Shown piece by piece: positions 12,481-24,132 of a stretch of 64,000 bases of DNA; position 1 is the first letter of the stretch; every line of letters begins with the position of its first letter. The stretch comes from Styela clava (lineage: Eukaryota > Chordata > Ascidiacea > Stolidobranchia > Styelidae). Location: NCBI RefSeq assembly GCF_964204865.1, contig NC_135254.1:6081001-6145000 (forward strand), written 5' to 3'. Position numbers and translations under genes: made by a program. The notes beneath the pieces are model-generated. The model saw only the letters and a list, made by a program, of their open reading frames with translations. It ran no database searches and had not been told where the DNA came from.

Positions 12481-12768
12481 CTTTTTTTTTTAATTTTACA
12501 ATTTTTTTCCATTTCCCCACCTTGACTAGTAGTTATCTAAGTTTAATAATCCATGGTCCCTTTTCAAAGTCTTCCCAACCAAACTAATTTTGTTTAACAG
12601 GTTTTCTTCGTTTATTTTAGTAAAGTAAAATAATAAGTGCATTACGATCAATGAATGAAAATTTTGACAGTTGATTACTTTTTATCAATTTGGTCCTCAC
12701 AAATATAGGTGAAGGGCTTTGCTTGTGCCCCCAACGAATTGGCCCTCTTTGAGGCGGTTCGAGAGATC

Positions 12769-12774
12769 AATAAA
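12769..12774 (+). terminator. poly(A) signal of the C10orf67-like gene
   Basis: AATAAA lies 289 nt after the TAA stop at 12478-12480 and is the first canonical hexamer I see downstream. It would give a 3' UTR of roughly 300 nt. Confidence 0.4.
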
Positions 12775-13311
12775 CAAAATAGAGTAAAAACTGAAGTATG
12801 ATAATAACTCTTTAACAGTACAGTTTTGCTTCAGTACCATTGCTTTTACAATATAGGAATTATATATATTTGAAAACAGCAGTTTTTATGCTTCGACATT
12901 GGCAATAATTTGGATAGGCAAAATCTTGTTCTCCACCAAAAAAACAAATTGTATTATGGTGTCACATTTTTATACTACGACATCACATTTAATTTGTTCT
13001 TAGTGCCGAATACACCCCTATTTAGATTCCAAATTCTCCAATTTACGATCACTTAATTTATCCAGGATCGATTCAGGTTAATACATGACATGGGCTGGGT
13101 TCACTCACTCAAGTATAATATTTCATGAGATTCAGACCTACGAAGAATGAATACCTTTATTTGTTTGTTCGTCTAGTTATGATAAAAAATATATTGAAAA
13201 TTATTAGTATTGGAAACAGGATGCATACACAAGAACGCATTGTTCCCAAAAATAGCGAGCTTAGTCCGATGCAAGAACTAGATTCGTATTTTATATCAAT
13301 TCCACTTCTCT

Positions 13312-13426
13312 CTCAAACGGAATGGTCATTGCCGACACAAATTGACGCCATTGGTCCCAGTTCTGCTACATCTTGAGGTCCGCTATGTCCTTTACATTGT
13401 CTGACATCCTTGTTTTGGGACGTCCA
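13312..13426 (-). pseudogene. C-terminal remnant of a LINE reverse transcriptase
   Basis: Read on the minus strand, the sequence encodes GRPKTRMSDNVKDIADLKM, a stop, then QNWDQWRQFVSAMTIP. The GRPK-R-x-D-N-x-K-D motif with a following W-D-W/R segment is typical of the far C-terminus of some non-LTR retrotransposon polyproteins. An internal TAG and the lack of RT motifs nearby make this a fragment. Confidence 0.45.
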
Positions 13427-14541
13427 TGTTTTCATGTGCCAGGCGTGGTGGTAAAGAGCAGATCTCTTGTCAGACCGATCTTCTTGCAATGTGTCCCAAT
13501 GTGCATTCTACCTTAAATGCTATAATTGCAACACTCTACTACTGTTCTACTCGTTATTGTAACACATGAACTATTCTACATAGATTAATTTTACAAAAGT
13601 ATTCCTCACTTAGTGCGAATATGTATTTTACTGTGATATTGCTTCTTCAATCGGTTCCTAGTACTTTTACCTTATTCCCTGTGAAACTACATTTTCAATA
13701 GCTATAATTTTTATACATTTTGAGAATGAAATATATTTTTTATTTAGTCTTCCGAAATCCAATTCTCTATTTCTAACAAATTCAGATATATGTACTTTCA
13801 TACGAGTAACTTTATGAAAAATAAAATGTATGACCAAACGCAAGTTTTGGTTGTTCATCTCCAGAAAGAAAGCTGTAATAGCCTAGGGTTGCCATACCGT
13901 CCGGAAAATTCCGGTCATGTCCGGAATTTAGGGTTAAATTTTGCGTCTGGGAAGAATTTAGAAAATGCTCAAATGTCCGGAATCCGGAATTTTAATGCGT
14001 CTGCAATCGTACTGTGCACACTGCTAATAAGGAACATTGTTATTTCGTACCGTGCGCATATTTTTTACTACGAGGTCATGAAAATAGTCATGCACTGTCC
14101 GGAATTTTGCTTTTTCAAATATGGGGACCCTATTATAGCCCATATTAAATGGCGCTATAAATCTGTACTACGGTATTTTTATTAAGATCGAGCGGCGACT
14201 CTGGCATGGTATAATCATACACGTGTTGATTTGGGACTTCCCACCGTCATCGTAGCTCATACATATGGGTTAGTAAGATATTCTCTGGCTACGGCTGCGC
14301 TCTTGCTCCCCAACCTTTTTCATACATTGCCCCCTCGCCTATACTGGATCAATTTAATCCCCCTAAATATGCATACAAACTCCGTTTCCGTGATTTGTTC
14401 AATATTTAAAGAACCATTACCTTACGCACAGTTTGAAAATTGCGTAATGTGTCCATAAGTATGTATTACGATAATAGTAAAGGTACACTAATATGAAAAC
14501 AAATATAAGTAAAACTACACTATAGACGAGGCATCATTTTC

Positions 14542-14639
14542 GGTGCTCCTGTAGTATGGCGCACAACCTGAACCCTAACCTGGCACACATACTATGTTCA
14601 GGTTGTGCGCCATCTTGGTGCACATACTACGGGAACACC
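14542..14639. mobile_element. short foldback MITE
   Basis: A near-perfect palindrome of about 98 bp. It reads GGTGCTCCTGTAGTATG then GCGCACAACCTGAACCCTAA on the left, and the reverse complement (TTCAGGTTGTGCGCCATC, then CACATACTACGGGAACACC) on the right. Closely related short copies lie at 14833-14941, 19899-20011 and 58841-58923. Confidence 0.7.
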
Positions 14640-14832
14640 ATATTTTCTCCCCGAAAACAACAAAATTCTTCCCCGTTTGAGCAACGCTACTATATTGATA
14701 TGGATCGGTAACTGAATTAGTGAAATTGGCGATGAGGCCGTTTTATGTCTTTCATACCCGGTATATGTAGTTTTATAATATTTGAATGCGAACGGAAAAG
14801 CAGGAAATGATTCACGAAATATCAAACGGTTT

Positions 14833-14941
14833 AAGCTCCAGAAGTATGTGCACCAAGATGGCGCACAGCCTGAACATAGTATGTGTACCAGGTCGAGGTT
14901 CAGGTTGTGCGTCATCTTGGTGCACATGCTTCGGGAGCGGC
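14833..14941. mobile_element. short foldback MITE
   Basis: Same structure as 14542-14639. The left end has AGAAGTATGTGCACCAAGAT, the right end ATCTTGGTGCACATGCTTCG, and the centre TGAACATAGTATGTG. Two family members only 190 bp apart leave several spurious open frames across this stretch. Confidence 0.7.
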
Positions 14942-15144
14942 AATCGGTTTTATACGCGCTCACGTATTTTATTCCCCCTGACATAAATCGTAAGTACACG
15001 AAAAGTAAATGTGCAAACAGTGTACTGCAGGTATTCCTGGAAATATATCATCACTCAAGGTTAAAAACGCACCCACCTACCAACCAAAACAATGGGAGTG
15101 CACAATATTAAGATCGGCCAAAATTATTGAATAATTAAAAATGA

Positions 15145-15150
15145 TTTATT
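15145..15150 (-). terminator. poly(A) signal of P4HA-A
   Basis: AATAAA on the minus strand (TTTATT on plus), about 97 nt past the stop codon at 15247-15249. It is well placed for a short 3' UTR. Confidence 0.5.
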
Positions 15151-15246
15151 ACACGTGGACTGGTCATGGAATTTGAACCCCTGATGTGCAACCTGCTGCC
15201 CTTCCTCCGAGTAAATTCTGTTAACAACAATGAACTTTGAACAAAA

Positions 15247-18200
15247 TTAGCTAAACGTATAATCTGCACTTTCATCTAGTTTGCATGGGTTTGTAAACAT
15301 TTGTTCATTCGAATGTATCCATTTGTTGGCGACCCATTTTATCCCGTTAAGTACGGGACACGCAGCGTGTCGTGTTCTTTCATCACATTCTCCCGATGTT
15401 AAAATGTTGAACCAAAAGATAGCGCTCCCTTCGATTGGTTCAACATAAAGTTTTTGCGGCAAAAATACAGTCGCGCCGCCATATTTCACGTTTGTTAAAT
15501 ACAGCAAAATAGTTGCAATTCTCGGACCGTTATCTCTTTCTATATCCGTTTGCTCATGAGCGCGAAGATAGTCGACGTGAGGAAGAAAATGCCCCCCAAT
15601 ACCATAGTTCGACAGCTGTAACGGTTCGGCTGTTTTCAGTCCGAGTCCAGTTATGGCCGACATCCGCTTACTTAACCTTTGAACAACATGGTGTTTTCTG
15701 TCTGTGAGCCAAGCAGTTTTCCCTACTCTATGTTTTGCAGGCTTTTTACCGCCTTCGCCAAGCTCCTCGTTCAGGATTGTAGCTCTTTTAAGTTTTGGTT
15801 TTGCAAGTTTTTTAATAATGTCACTCTCTTTATCGGATATAATATCATAGAAACGAACAATTGACGGTGACTTCCACAGTTCCTCCATTTTGATTGGCTG
15901 AACACGCATAAAAGGATGATTATTATGCCACAAATAACATTTTAAATTTTTTGTTACGTCACTCGGAACAGGATCACCACCATCTCGACAAAGTCGTTCG
16001 TACAATGCTTGCCGTTCCGTTTTGTCTTCTGGGCCCATCACTGCCCCTTCTTGGATGCCATCTTTGGTAAGGTCGTCAACTTGCTGACTAAGAAGAGCAA
16101 AATTCGCTAGTAACCTAGCGTTATCTGGTTCTGCAGTTAAAAGTTCTCTCGTCAAAGAAAAAGCTCTTTCAAAGTTTCCAAGCTCTGATTGTGCGTATGC
16201 TAAATAGTCGGAAACTTCAAACCTAAAAATAAATGATTATTATTAATAAGGTAAAATACATAATCTATTACTGCACAAATTTAACTATGTACAACCGATA
16301 TAATTAGTTGAAGCATCAAACTTAGCTCTGAACACAGTTTTATAGAAATATCATTCAAAACAGAAGTTTTTTTTATAAACGTAGTAAGTTGTTTGATAAA
16401 ATTGATTGTCATTCATCAGAGCGTCGTAACTAATATGAAACTTACTTCATGTGCGATTGTCTTCAGATAAATATATTGCGTGATCCCTAAAAATTTCTTT
16501 ATTACTTTTAGAAATATTTATTTAACACGTTAACTCCTGTTTGTTTATGATTATACCCAAAAGTTTCAGCAATTCGGGACGCTTTGCACAAGAGTTATGT
16601 TCTCTCTAGATTATAATATGTTCTAAGGGTTCTATTTTTGGGCGCCCTTCTCGTAGCTTACCATCCACGTGATGTATCCCCTTCCCACACCCTGTTGTAT
16701 GCTTCTTCCATCCACGACGCGCAGCCATAGAAGTCTTTGTCAAGGTAAGCTGCTTCACCAATCTGGTAACAGTCATCCGCTGATAGCGACTTATCTGCAT
16801 CCTTCACGATGCCTTTTGCCAGTTGCTGGATGTCTAGTTTGTAAGTAACCTGAATTGAAATCAGTGTGTTGAGGTAACATATTGTATTAGAGCAGGGGTC
16901 AGCAAACTACGGCCCGCGGGCCGGATCCGGCCTGCGAAGCAATATAATCAGGCCCGCGACGCTTCACTGAATTATATTAACAGAACAGCTGTATTGACGA
17001 TTATATTTTTTACGTGACAGACTTTGTTTTGAGACACTAAATTATATTATGACCTAACAAGTATATAATTCACAATCACTCGAATAATGAGCCTATAAAT
17101 TGATTATAATTAGACCAATGGCAACAGAACGTAAAAAAGTTGATGCTGAGTGCAAATGGTTTAATGACGCAGAAAATATTCAAATGATCAGTCTTCGCGC
17201 AAAGATTGGTTGTTATCTTGACGCTCTTTCAAGAAGATATCAGACAAAGTATATAACTCGGTAAGTTTTGCAGTAGGATGATGAAGAAAGCTATTATTTC
17301 TTGGTAACATGGGCCTCATTTCCGATAAAAATGTCAAGAAGTTAGAGTTATGTTAATATGCAGGTTCTGCCGATTAAATATATTCGACTTTTCCTAACCC
17401 TAACGGTACCAGAGCAAGCAAGGAACAATGCGTTACATGTGAAAGTCCTTGCCTCTGAAAACAAATAAAATAACCGGCTAACTAATCTCATAACGGGCAT
17501 GGACATTTAATCGGACGAGGGGCCGTGGTTCGCCATATGATTAAGCTGTATTATCAACTTTCTGCTCCCCCGGGATAAATATGTAAAACCTATTCTATGT
17601 GATTTTCTGTGTGCGGAAGACAATGATCACATCTGGCAGCTTACCTGCAATCTTCTTAGCGCAGTCGCACTTTCCTTAATGTCTTCCTTGTCCGGAATAT
17701 TCGACCTAATCGTTGATAAATGATCAGCAAATGTCCTATTTCTATCAATTAAATCTTCTATCAATTCAAACCCCATTATCAGACGTTTAAGTAGCAGATA
17801 TTGATTGACAGGATGACCTGCAAACAAAATAAAACATTTTGTAAAATGAAATGTGTGATCCTCTGATTGAAAATTTCAGCTTAAGTAACGTATAATTTTC
17901 CATTTAGTCACAGTGGTTCTCGAACTTTTTAAGTCGCACCCCACTTCAAAAATTCTTTGAGGTGCGCGCGTCACTGTTTGAAAACCACTGGTTTAATAGT
18001 TTGTAAGTAAACATGGTTCAATAATATGTTTAGCAGTACTGGGTAAAAGACCCTGAACTCTTTCATAATGTGAAAAGGCATTTTCTGTATCAGACCTTTT
18101 TTCATAGCTTGAAACACTTATTTTGTTGCGGACCCGCTAGCTCAGGCCTGGGCAAGTTGCGGCCCGCGGGCTACATCCGGCCCGCGGCAACGTTGTATCC

Positions 18201-20520
18201 GGCCAGTGAGCATTTATCTAGATTTAGACACTTTTTTTTTATTTACCAATGAATTTTTTTTATTTACCAATGAAATATTATACTTTGATTGGGAACAAAT
18301 GAATTTTTAGAACAATGAAAAAGTCGATAATACCATTCGACTAAATTTCCTTTAAATCGCCGATTGTTTTCGTCATCTCGAGGTGTTATTCAGAACGTAA
18401 ACACCTTTACGTCGGGGATTAGTCTCCTCAAGTCACAAATTTTTCTCAACATATATATGCCTTGTATACGACACTGTGGAACCATTGAAAAAAACGAGTT
18501 ATTATATAATCGCCGGCGACGAGATGCTAAAGATAAATAAGGGAGTGAATCTGCAAGCAACCTAAATCTAGATTTAGAGCGGCAATATAAAATACTAAAA
18601 ATTGAACAGAAACAAGTTATGATTTAAACGGCTCGCGACAGATTAAATCTTTAAAAACAGAGCTAAGTCAGTGTTTCAGGAACAGATCAGATTTGTCGAA
18701 TTCACGAAATCGCAAAACACGAATAAAAATAATCTGGCACGTTACTTCACATTTTAATGTCCGCGGAATGCGGTGGTATTTCAGAATTGTAATGCTTATA
18801 TTTTATCAAAGCAGCCGCGGGTGAGGTTGAAAACAACAAGACATTTCAATGTGCCCGTATCAATGCATTTTGAATATATCCGTATTGCAAAAATAGACAT
18901 AGTATATAAAGTATATATATTCCGGCAGTTTATCTCCCATTTTTAAATCCGCAGATAGCCGTGGTATTTTAGAGCAGACTTTTAAGCTCGCCTTCCAATG
19001 CATTAAAATTTCCGCGAACCTTGTTCATCTTAAAAATGCTACGATGACAGCAAAGTTATATGAATCACGATGTTTGGCCACCAAAGGCATGGTCCTAATT
19101 CCGCATTGTTACTCACTTTTCACCATTAATGACAAAATTGACATTGTTATGCAAGCGTTCCGTTTCTCTGATCCAATGTATTGTCTCGAAATCGCCAGAT
19201 TTATGTTTTAAACTAGTTTTATTAAATGTGCTTTGAATAAAAATTCTAACAGAATGCAATAGATATAGTACTTATTTATATACTTACTTATATATAGTAC
19301 GTATTTAAATATGTAATAAAATACAATAAAACGCGCTATTGGCTCTACTTAGTCCGACCCGCCACTGCATTTTGAATATTCAATGTGGCCCGATACCAAA
19401 ACTAATTGCCCAGCCCTGCGCTAGCTAACTGATATACGGTCTAACTTGGCGATTAGAAATATCAGGAACCCGTAAGTTTTTTTCATTTAAATTTCAAACT
19501 CATTAAGTTGCTCCCCCTTTTAGAATTTGGCAAGTTTCGCGCCCCACCTAAAAAATAACTATCTAACAATAGGCTACAAATAACAGATAGTAAGGCGAAA
19601 GTATGTTTTATTCAAAAACGACGTTGAAAATACGTGTACATATTAAAGAAATGTAAACAATAAAGAAATGTAGATATCCAGACAAGGTGGGCAAAATCAA
19701 ATCTGACAAATAAATTTATTTCAAATTAGCATCACGACCTCTCAAAAAATTGTCTACGCCCTCCTTGTGGGGGATTCCCCACCATTTAGAAACTACTGAT
19801 TTGGATCTTTGATATATGGCAAATCCAACTCGCGTAAAGCCAATGACCCAAGCATCGTAAACACCAACTATATGAGACGCATTCGCATTAGATACTTTGG
19901 TGCTCCCGAGGTATTCGTACCAAGATGGCGCACAACCTGAACATAGTATGTGAACCAGGTTAGGGTTGTTCAGGTTGTGCGTCATCTTGATACGAATACT
20001 TCCGGAGCGCTGATATTTTGGCAAAAGAAACTAAGTTAAACTATGTAAAACTATGTTAAACTATATGTTTAACATTCAACTATGTTAAACTATGTATGTC
20101 TGAAGAAGTCTGACCTTGGTCAGACAAAACGTTACAAAAATATATTTGTGTTATTGTGCAGCAAGACTCTTAAATCACTTAGGATTGTTATCTCTACTCT
20201 TGCTACAGCATCCTTGCAATATATGCATACGGATCCACCGGCACAAGAAACCAAATACCGCACCGCAGAAACCAAATATTCAATATATTACCCAGATATT
20301 TTTCAACATCAACAGCCGCTCCTTCCGCTTCCGCGTTCAATCTATCGACGACAAATTTGACCATTGCTAGCTTCTTCTCTCGACTAGCAATGTATTCCTC
20401 AATATTTTTCACCAGGCTTAATTCCTCGTGCATAAGATCTTCCATTTGTCCGACAGATGAATGCCAGTGTCCATGGCTCACTTGTGATAATACGAAAATT
20501 ATTGCTAGTGGAGTGTACAT
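15247..20520 (-). CDS. P4HA: collagen prolyl 4-hydroxylase alpha subunit, copy A
   Basis: Exons on the minus strand: 20520-20292, 17817-17645, 16849-16662, 16222-15247. Together they give 1566 nt (521 residues). A hydrophobic signal peptide (residues 1-17, ending SQVSHG) precedes the P4HA N-terminal domain (HWHSSVGQMEDL) and the GHPVNQY segment at the start of exon 2. The peptide-substrate-binding region has SADDCYQIG. The 2-oxoglutarate dioxygenase domain keeps His412, Asp414, His482 and Lys492. The family hydroxylates proline in X-Pro-Gly repeats in the ER lumen, as a tetramer with protein disulfide isomerase. This copy is the most divergent. It has GGHFLPHVDY where the other copies have GGQYExHxDF, TSGECDE instead of PSGEGD, and a basic GEGGKKPAKH insert-like stretch. 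No frame break is seen. Intron 1 carries a 1.3-kb hAT element and a SINE; intron 2 carries hAT transposase debris. Confidence 0.88.
16893..17290 (+). mobile_element. hAT element fragment, left end
   Basis: Starts CAGGGGTCAGCAAACTACGG followed by CCCGCGGGCC, the left terminus of a hAT transposon. Inside it, an ATG at 17118 opens a frame typical of hAT transposase N-termini. The right terminus is not clear. It lies in intron 2 of P4HA-A. Confidence 0.5.
17118..17264 (+). pseudogene. N-terminal fragment of a hAT transposase
   Basis: A 48-codon frame begins MATERKKVDAECKWFND. This resembles the start of the hAT transposases related to GTF2IRD2/ZBED-type proteins, which begin with a short basic stretch followed by an aromatic residue. 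After about 17 residues the likeness is lost and TAA follows at 17262-17264, so it is a deleted remnant. The match is from memory and moderate. Confidence 0.45.
17458..17597 (+). mobile_element. SINE 3'-tail copy
   Basis: Contains GGCCGTGGTTCGCCATATGA and ends GGGATAAATATGTAAAACCT, the 3' part of the SINE family in the same orientation as 9327-9671. The tRNA-like head is absent. It ends about 48 bp downstream (intron side) of exon 2 of P4HA-A. Confidence 0.65.
17911..17990. mobile_element. 80-bp hAT MITE
   Basis: The ends are CAGTGGTTCTCGAAC and GTTTGAAAACCACTG, the classic CAGTGGTTCTCAA type of hAT terminus, only 80 bp apart. The flanking 8-mers (tttagtca, gtttaata) match only in part. It lies in intron 1 of P4HA-A. 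Confidence 0.55.
18143..19418. mobile_element. 1.3-kb non-autonomous hAT element, perfect 8-bp duplication
   Basis: The termini are CAGGCCTGGGCAAGTTGCGG and ACTAATTGCCCAGCCCTG, an inverted pair over about 13 bp. The element is flanked on both sides by the identical octamer cgctagct (18135-18142 and 19419-19426), the hallmark target duplication of hAT transposition. No transposase frame remains in the 1276 bp. It sits in intron 1 of P4HA-A. Confidence 0.85.
19899..20011. mobile_element. short foldback MITE
   Basis: Left half GGTGCTCCCGAGGTATTCGT with GATGGCGCACAACCTGAACA; right half TTCAGGTTGTGCGTCATCTT ending ACTTCCGGAGCGC. Same short form as 14542-14639, in intron 1 of P4HA-A. Confidence 0.65.
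20097..20255 (+). repeat. small repeat with hairpin and hammerhead-like core
   Basis: Begins GTCTGAAGAAGTCTGACC, then GGTCAGAC, AAAAC and GTTAC. Related copies lie at about 6910-6993 (with GACGAAAC) and 58596-58640, and the downstream part is found again at about 11065-11130. It ends only about 35 bp from the exon 1 donor of P4HA-A. Confidence 0.5.
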
Positions 20521-21539
20521 TAGCTTATCTGAATTGTCTGTTGCAAATACTGTGACATAAAATTGTTTAGACTGAATAAAAAAAAAAAAAATTGAAATGT
20601 TTGACGATACATTCGACTAGTTGATTTCACCAAATCAGATCAATGCATGTAATAAACTGAGCATATTACCTCTGTAAAAACCTTGAATCAAGTTCTCAGT
20701 ATGTAAATCTCTATATTCTCGATCAGTAAAAGGACGAAAAGTATTCATGGTAAAATGTTTCAATTAAATAATTTCGAATTGAAAATAATTAAAAATGGTA
20801 TTTTTACTTAAATAATACCTCTCTTTATAATAATAAAAGCATCTCAATTTAATAACTGTCTTTAAAAATTGTCGGTCAATGTACGTAAACTTTGCCATGG
20901 GCGCCATTTTACGTAGATACGCCCTTGCCCTCAATACACATTCCGGCTGTACATTACGCTGATAATTATAATTAACCAAATACTAATTTGGAGGCCCGAA
21001 TAAAACTAGCTGTATTTAGAAATAAATCCTCGACTAGATAAAGTAATTAAATGTACCGTCTGCCACGAGAATTCGACGTTTGAGGTGATCCGAGCTTTGT
21101 TTATATTTTATGGTTGATTTGTGTAGCCGCGGGCACGTTAGTTTTATGATAGGAAAGACTATGTCTGCATACAGAGTTTGAAAAACTAATTTTATGTTGC
21201 GGACTTGTATCTTCATCGTGCAAACTGAAGCAAAAAATCAAATCACTTTTTGTTGTCATATTTGTTTTGTCAATCAATTTTTGTCTTTTTTTTGCGATAT
21301 CTGTCTTGGAAAAGAATTAGTTTCATAATGGTATTGCTGTTTTCAGAATAAACACATTGAATAGTTCAGAATCGTTGTTTAAATTTGTAATTCGCACGTT
21401 TTATATATTGAACGCTTTGTGCGTGTTTTTTTTTTAATTTTTGCAATATAGGCATCATAGAAAGCTACAAATCGAATGTAAATTCTATTAGCCGCAGATG
21501 GCTATGTCTGATAACTATGTGTTTGCACAATAAAAGTGT

Positions 21540-21650
21540 TTGTTTTGTATTGCACTGTTTACCCATTCTTGGCACTATTGTGGCCCGCGAACAATGCAAA
21601 AATAATTTTGTGGCTCTCGAAGCCGACAACCTTGGACCACCCTGATCTAG
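21540..21650. mobile_element. right end of a hAT element
   Basis: Ends GACAACCTTGGACCACCCTG after a TGTGGCCCGCGAAC block. The terminus matches the left end of the element at 52358 (CAGGGTGGTCCAAGG) in reverse complement. I could not place the left end, so the element may be truncated. Confidence 0.4.
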
Positions 21651-22651
21651 AGTTTGATGGTGTATATTTCGACCGCATAAGCTTCGCCGACGCTGGGTGG
21701 TTTATGTAACGGCTCGTCGATCAAGGTTCAAATTCATTTAACTCTAAGGAATAATTAGTTTAGCTGTTCCGGGACCCGACCTGTGCAAGTATCTGTGCCG
21801 TGGCTTGCCATATGATTAAGCTGTATTGATGGATTCCGTTCCGCTGTATGTGCAAATACGTAGCCAACTCTCTCAACAATATAACGATTCGGTTAACTCT
21901 AAATTAACAGTGAAAATAACTCCCGCTCTCAATTAATTACTGTGCCATGATGGCAACGACAGCACAGTATTTTATAAATACTAATCCCGTTATTTTGCCC
22001 GAAGCACAATTTCGCGTCCGCGTCTGTTTAAACATTAGAAAGCATAATTAGCTAAATAGGACAGACAAGGATAGTTTAGCAGTAACAGAAAATTTAGATG
22101 AAAATTAGGATTTTGGCCGCTCTAACTCAAGCCCCGATTGAGAGGGAGAGAGAGAATTTTTTATTGTTTCGTCAAACCAGAAAACACATACAATATATAT
22201 ATGATAGCAGAATGAGAAAAATTAGGTTTCGGTAGATGACAGGGTGGTAACGATACGACCATTAGCAGTCATCTGAGTCTGTTACCACGCAAAGCATGAA
22301 TAAATTAATTAATTAATAACACAGGTTCTGTAATATTACACTCTCAGGATATACATATGGAAAAAAAAACTATATACACTATGTAAAAAATGATATCCGA
22401 ATAGAGATGAGATAAATTTTTAATCGGGATTAGGAAGTTATTTAAACAAATTTTAAATAGAGAAGAGCAAAAAATAAGAATTCCATATCAAATATATTAT
22501 TATTTAGTATATTAATTTACACTTTCAATCTGTTCTGAATCTTCTTTTTCCAATTTATTAATGAGTATGACGCATACCGTATCAGATGGTTTCAATAATG
22601 TAGTACATAGCATAGCACCTAAGTAGCATACCATCGTGTTATAGTTTAGAT

Positions 22652-23124
22652 CAGGGGTGTGCAACTTTTAATACAGGAAGGTCAAATACGATAACTGGGT
22701 GAAGTCGCGGGCTGCACCTTTATTTAAGATAGCATTGCTAGTGGTGGCATACACAATTTTTTGTTTGTTATTGATCTTACGGCAGTGTTAGGTGTCTTGA
22801 CAGAAATGGTGAGTCATAATGCATAAATTTCTGAAAAAAACTGCTATTTAAATTGAGGGTCACACCTATCTTCAACGAATTTAATGAGAAACACGTTTTT
22901 ATAACATTTTGTATTTTGCAACTAGATTCTGCTATAGCTAGTTTTGCTAATATGACAGTGACACTAAAGTATAAGTAAAGGCTTTGCGTGTAAGGATTGA
23001 AATTGCTCGCACGTATCCGATTAACTAAACTAAAAACTCGTTTCGTTGACACACCATTCAAAATTGGCACTTCTTTGCGAGTTCGCACAGTTTTTCTTTG
23101 TGGGCCGCAGTTTGCACACCCCTG
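22652..23124. mobile_element. non-autonomous hAT element, 473 bp
   Basis: The ends are CAGGGGTGTGCAACTTTTAA and GCCGCAGTTTGCACACCCCTG (last 14 bp complementary). The flanking octamers gtttagat and gtttggat agree at seven of eight positions. It lies in the head-to-head spacer between P4HA-A and the broken P4HA copy, about 360 bp from the latter's ATG. Confidence 0.75.
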
Positions 23125-23267
23125 GTTTGGATAATGCGCCTTGATAATCTTCCTTACTAAATATACTACGGTAGTGTTGTTACCATATCATGCTCCGATG
23201 ACGTTTTTCTGTATAGAAATTGCTTATTTAAGAATTCTATACCCTTGTTTGTAAAATATTATGAAAC

Positions 23268-23395
23268 AAATAATTAACTAATCCCGTGCCCGACATGAAC
23301 TGGTAACCGGACGAGAGGCTCATATGGTTCGCCATATGATTAAGCCGCCTCAGCGACTTCCTCACCCTCGAGATAAATATGTAAATTTTATTCAA
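23268..23395 (+). mobile_element. SINE 3'-tail copy next to the broken P4HA start
   Basis: Carries TAACTAATCCCGTGCCCGAC, GGTTCGCCATATGATTAAGC and an ending of GAGATAAATATGTAAATTTT. It is a head-less copy of the 9327-9671 family, about 90 bp upstream of the ATG at 23485. Confidence 0.65.
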
Positions 23396-23784
23396 GACTC
23401 GTATGCACACCGCCTACCAATATTTCGCTCCATCGTGATAATTCTTCATTTCCGTCTTCAGCAAGAAATAGTTCAGATAAGCTGATGTACTCTTCACTAG
23501 CAATAATTTTCATATTTTCACAAGTGGGTCATGGCCACTTGCATTCAGCAGTTGGAGAAATGGAAAATCTTATGCGCGAGGAATTGGGTCTCGTAAAAAA
23601 TTGTAAAGAATACATTGCAAGTCGGGAAGAGAAGCTGGCACGGGTCAAAGTTATCTTCGACAGCTTGAACGCGGAAGCGGGAGAAGCGATTGTCGATGCT
23701 CAACAATATTTAGGTAAGATATTAGAGTTCGTGTCCCTTTGTATGAAGTGTATTTTTAATGCAATTTTGTGGCCTTTGTAGTGA

Positions 23785-23900
23785 GACATAAATTCATACG
23801 CCTTTTCCAACACCATTTTACGCTGTTCTTGAACGATTTACTAAAACGTTTCCTGGTTTACTATCAATAATTCTTTCACCAAATGAACTAAACGAGATGA
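23785..23900. repeat. 115-bp repeat found beside P4HA genes
   Basis: A block with CATAAATTCATACGCCTTTT, CCAACACCATTTTACG and TTCTTGAACGATTTACT. Clear relatives lie at 27065-27180 (3' of P4HA-B) and 33895-34020 (5' of P4HA-B). The open frame on the minus strand (SKSFKN-KWCWKRRMN) is kept in two copies, which may hint at a transposon coding origin. Confidence 0.5.
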
Positions 23901-24132
23901 ATGAAAATGCGCGCACAATATGCCTAGGATGACTCCGACAGTGAAGTACGTTCTTAAAGCGATTTTTCAAGATATTATTAGAGATCAGTGGCTACTTTTA
24001 TCTGCCTTAGTTTGGAGGAAAAGACACGAGTAAGCATCATATTGCGTCATTTTACAACCCCTACCCCCCCCCCCAAAAAAAAAAAAAAAAACTGAGCTGG
24101 CTACGTTCTTGTTGTCAGCTGTACTCGTCTAA

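Larger units (their letters stand above)
12775..15144. other. spacer between the coiled-coil gene and P4HA-A
   Basis: Contains no host gene I can recognise. It holds the LINE remnant at 13312-13426, a repeat with TCCGGAATT motifs at about 13881-14208 that resembles hAT-type debris, and two short foldback MITEs (14542-14639 and 14833-14941). The C10orf67-like gene and P4HA-A converge on this spacer, with their 3' ends about 2.8 kb apart. Confidence 0.5.

Noticed and set aside
14598-14999. 133-codon open frame on the minus strand and overlapping plus-strand frames
   Set aside because: They cover two short palindromic MITEs at 14542 and 14833; the shared peptide pieces simply reflect the repeat.
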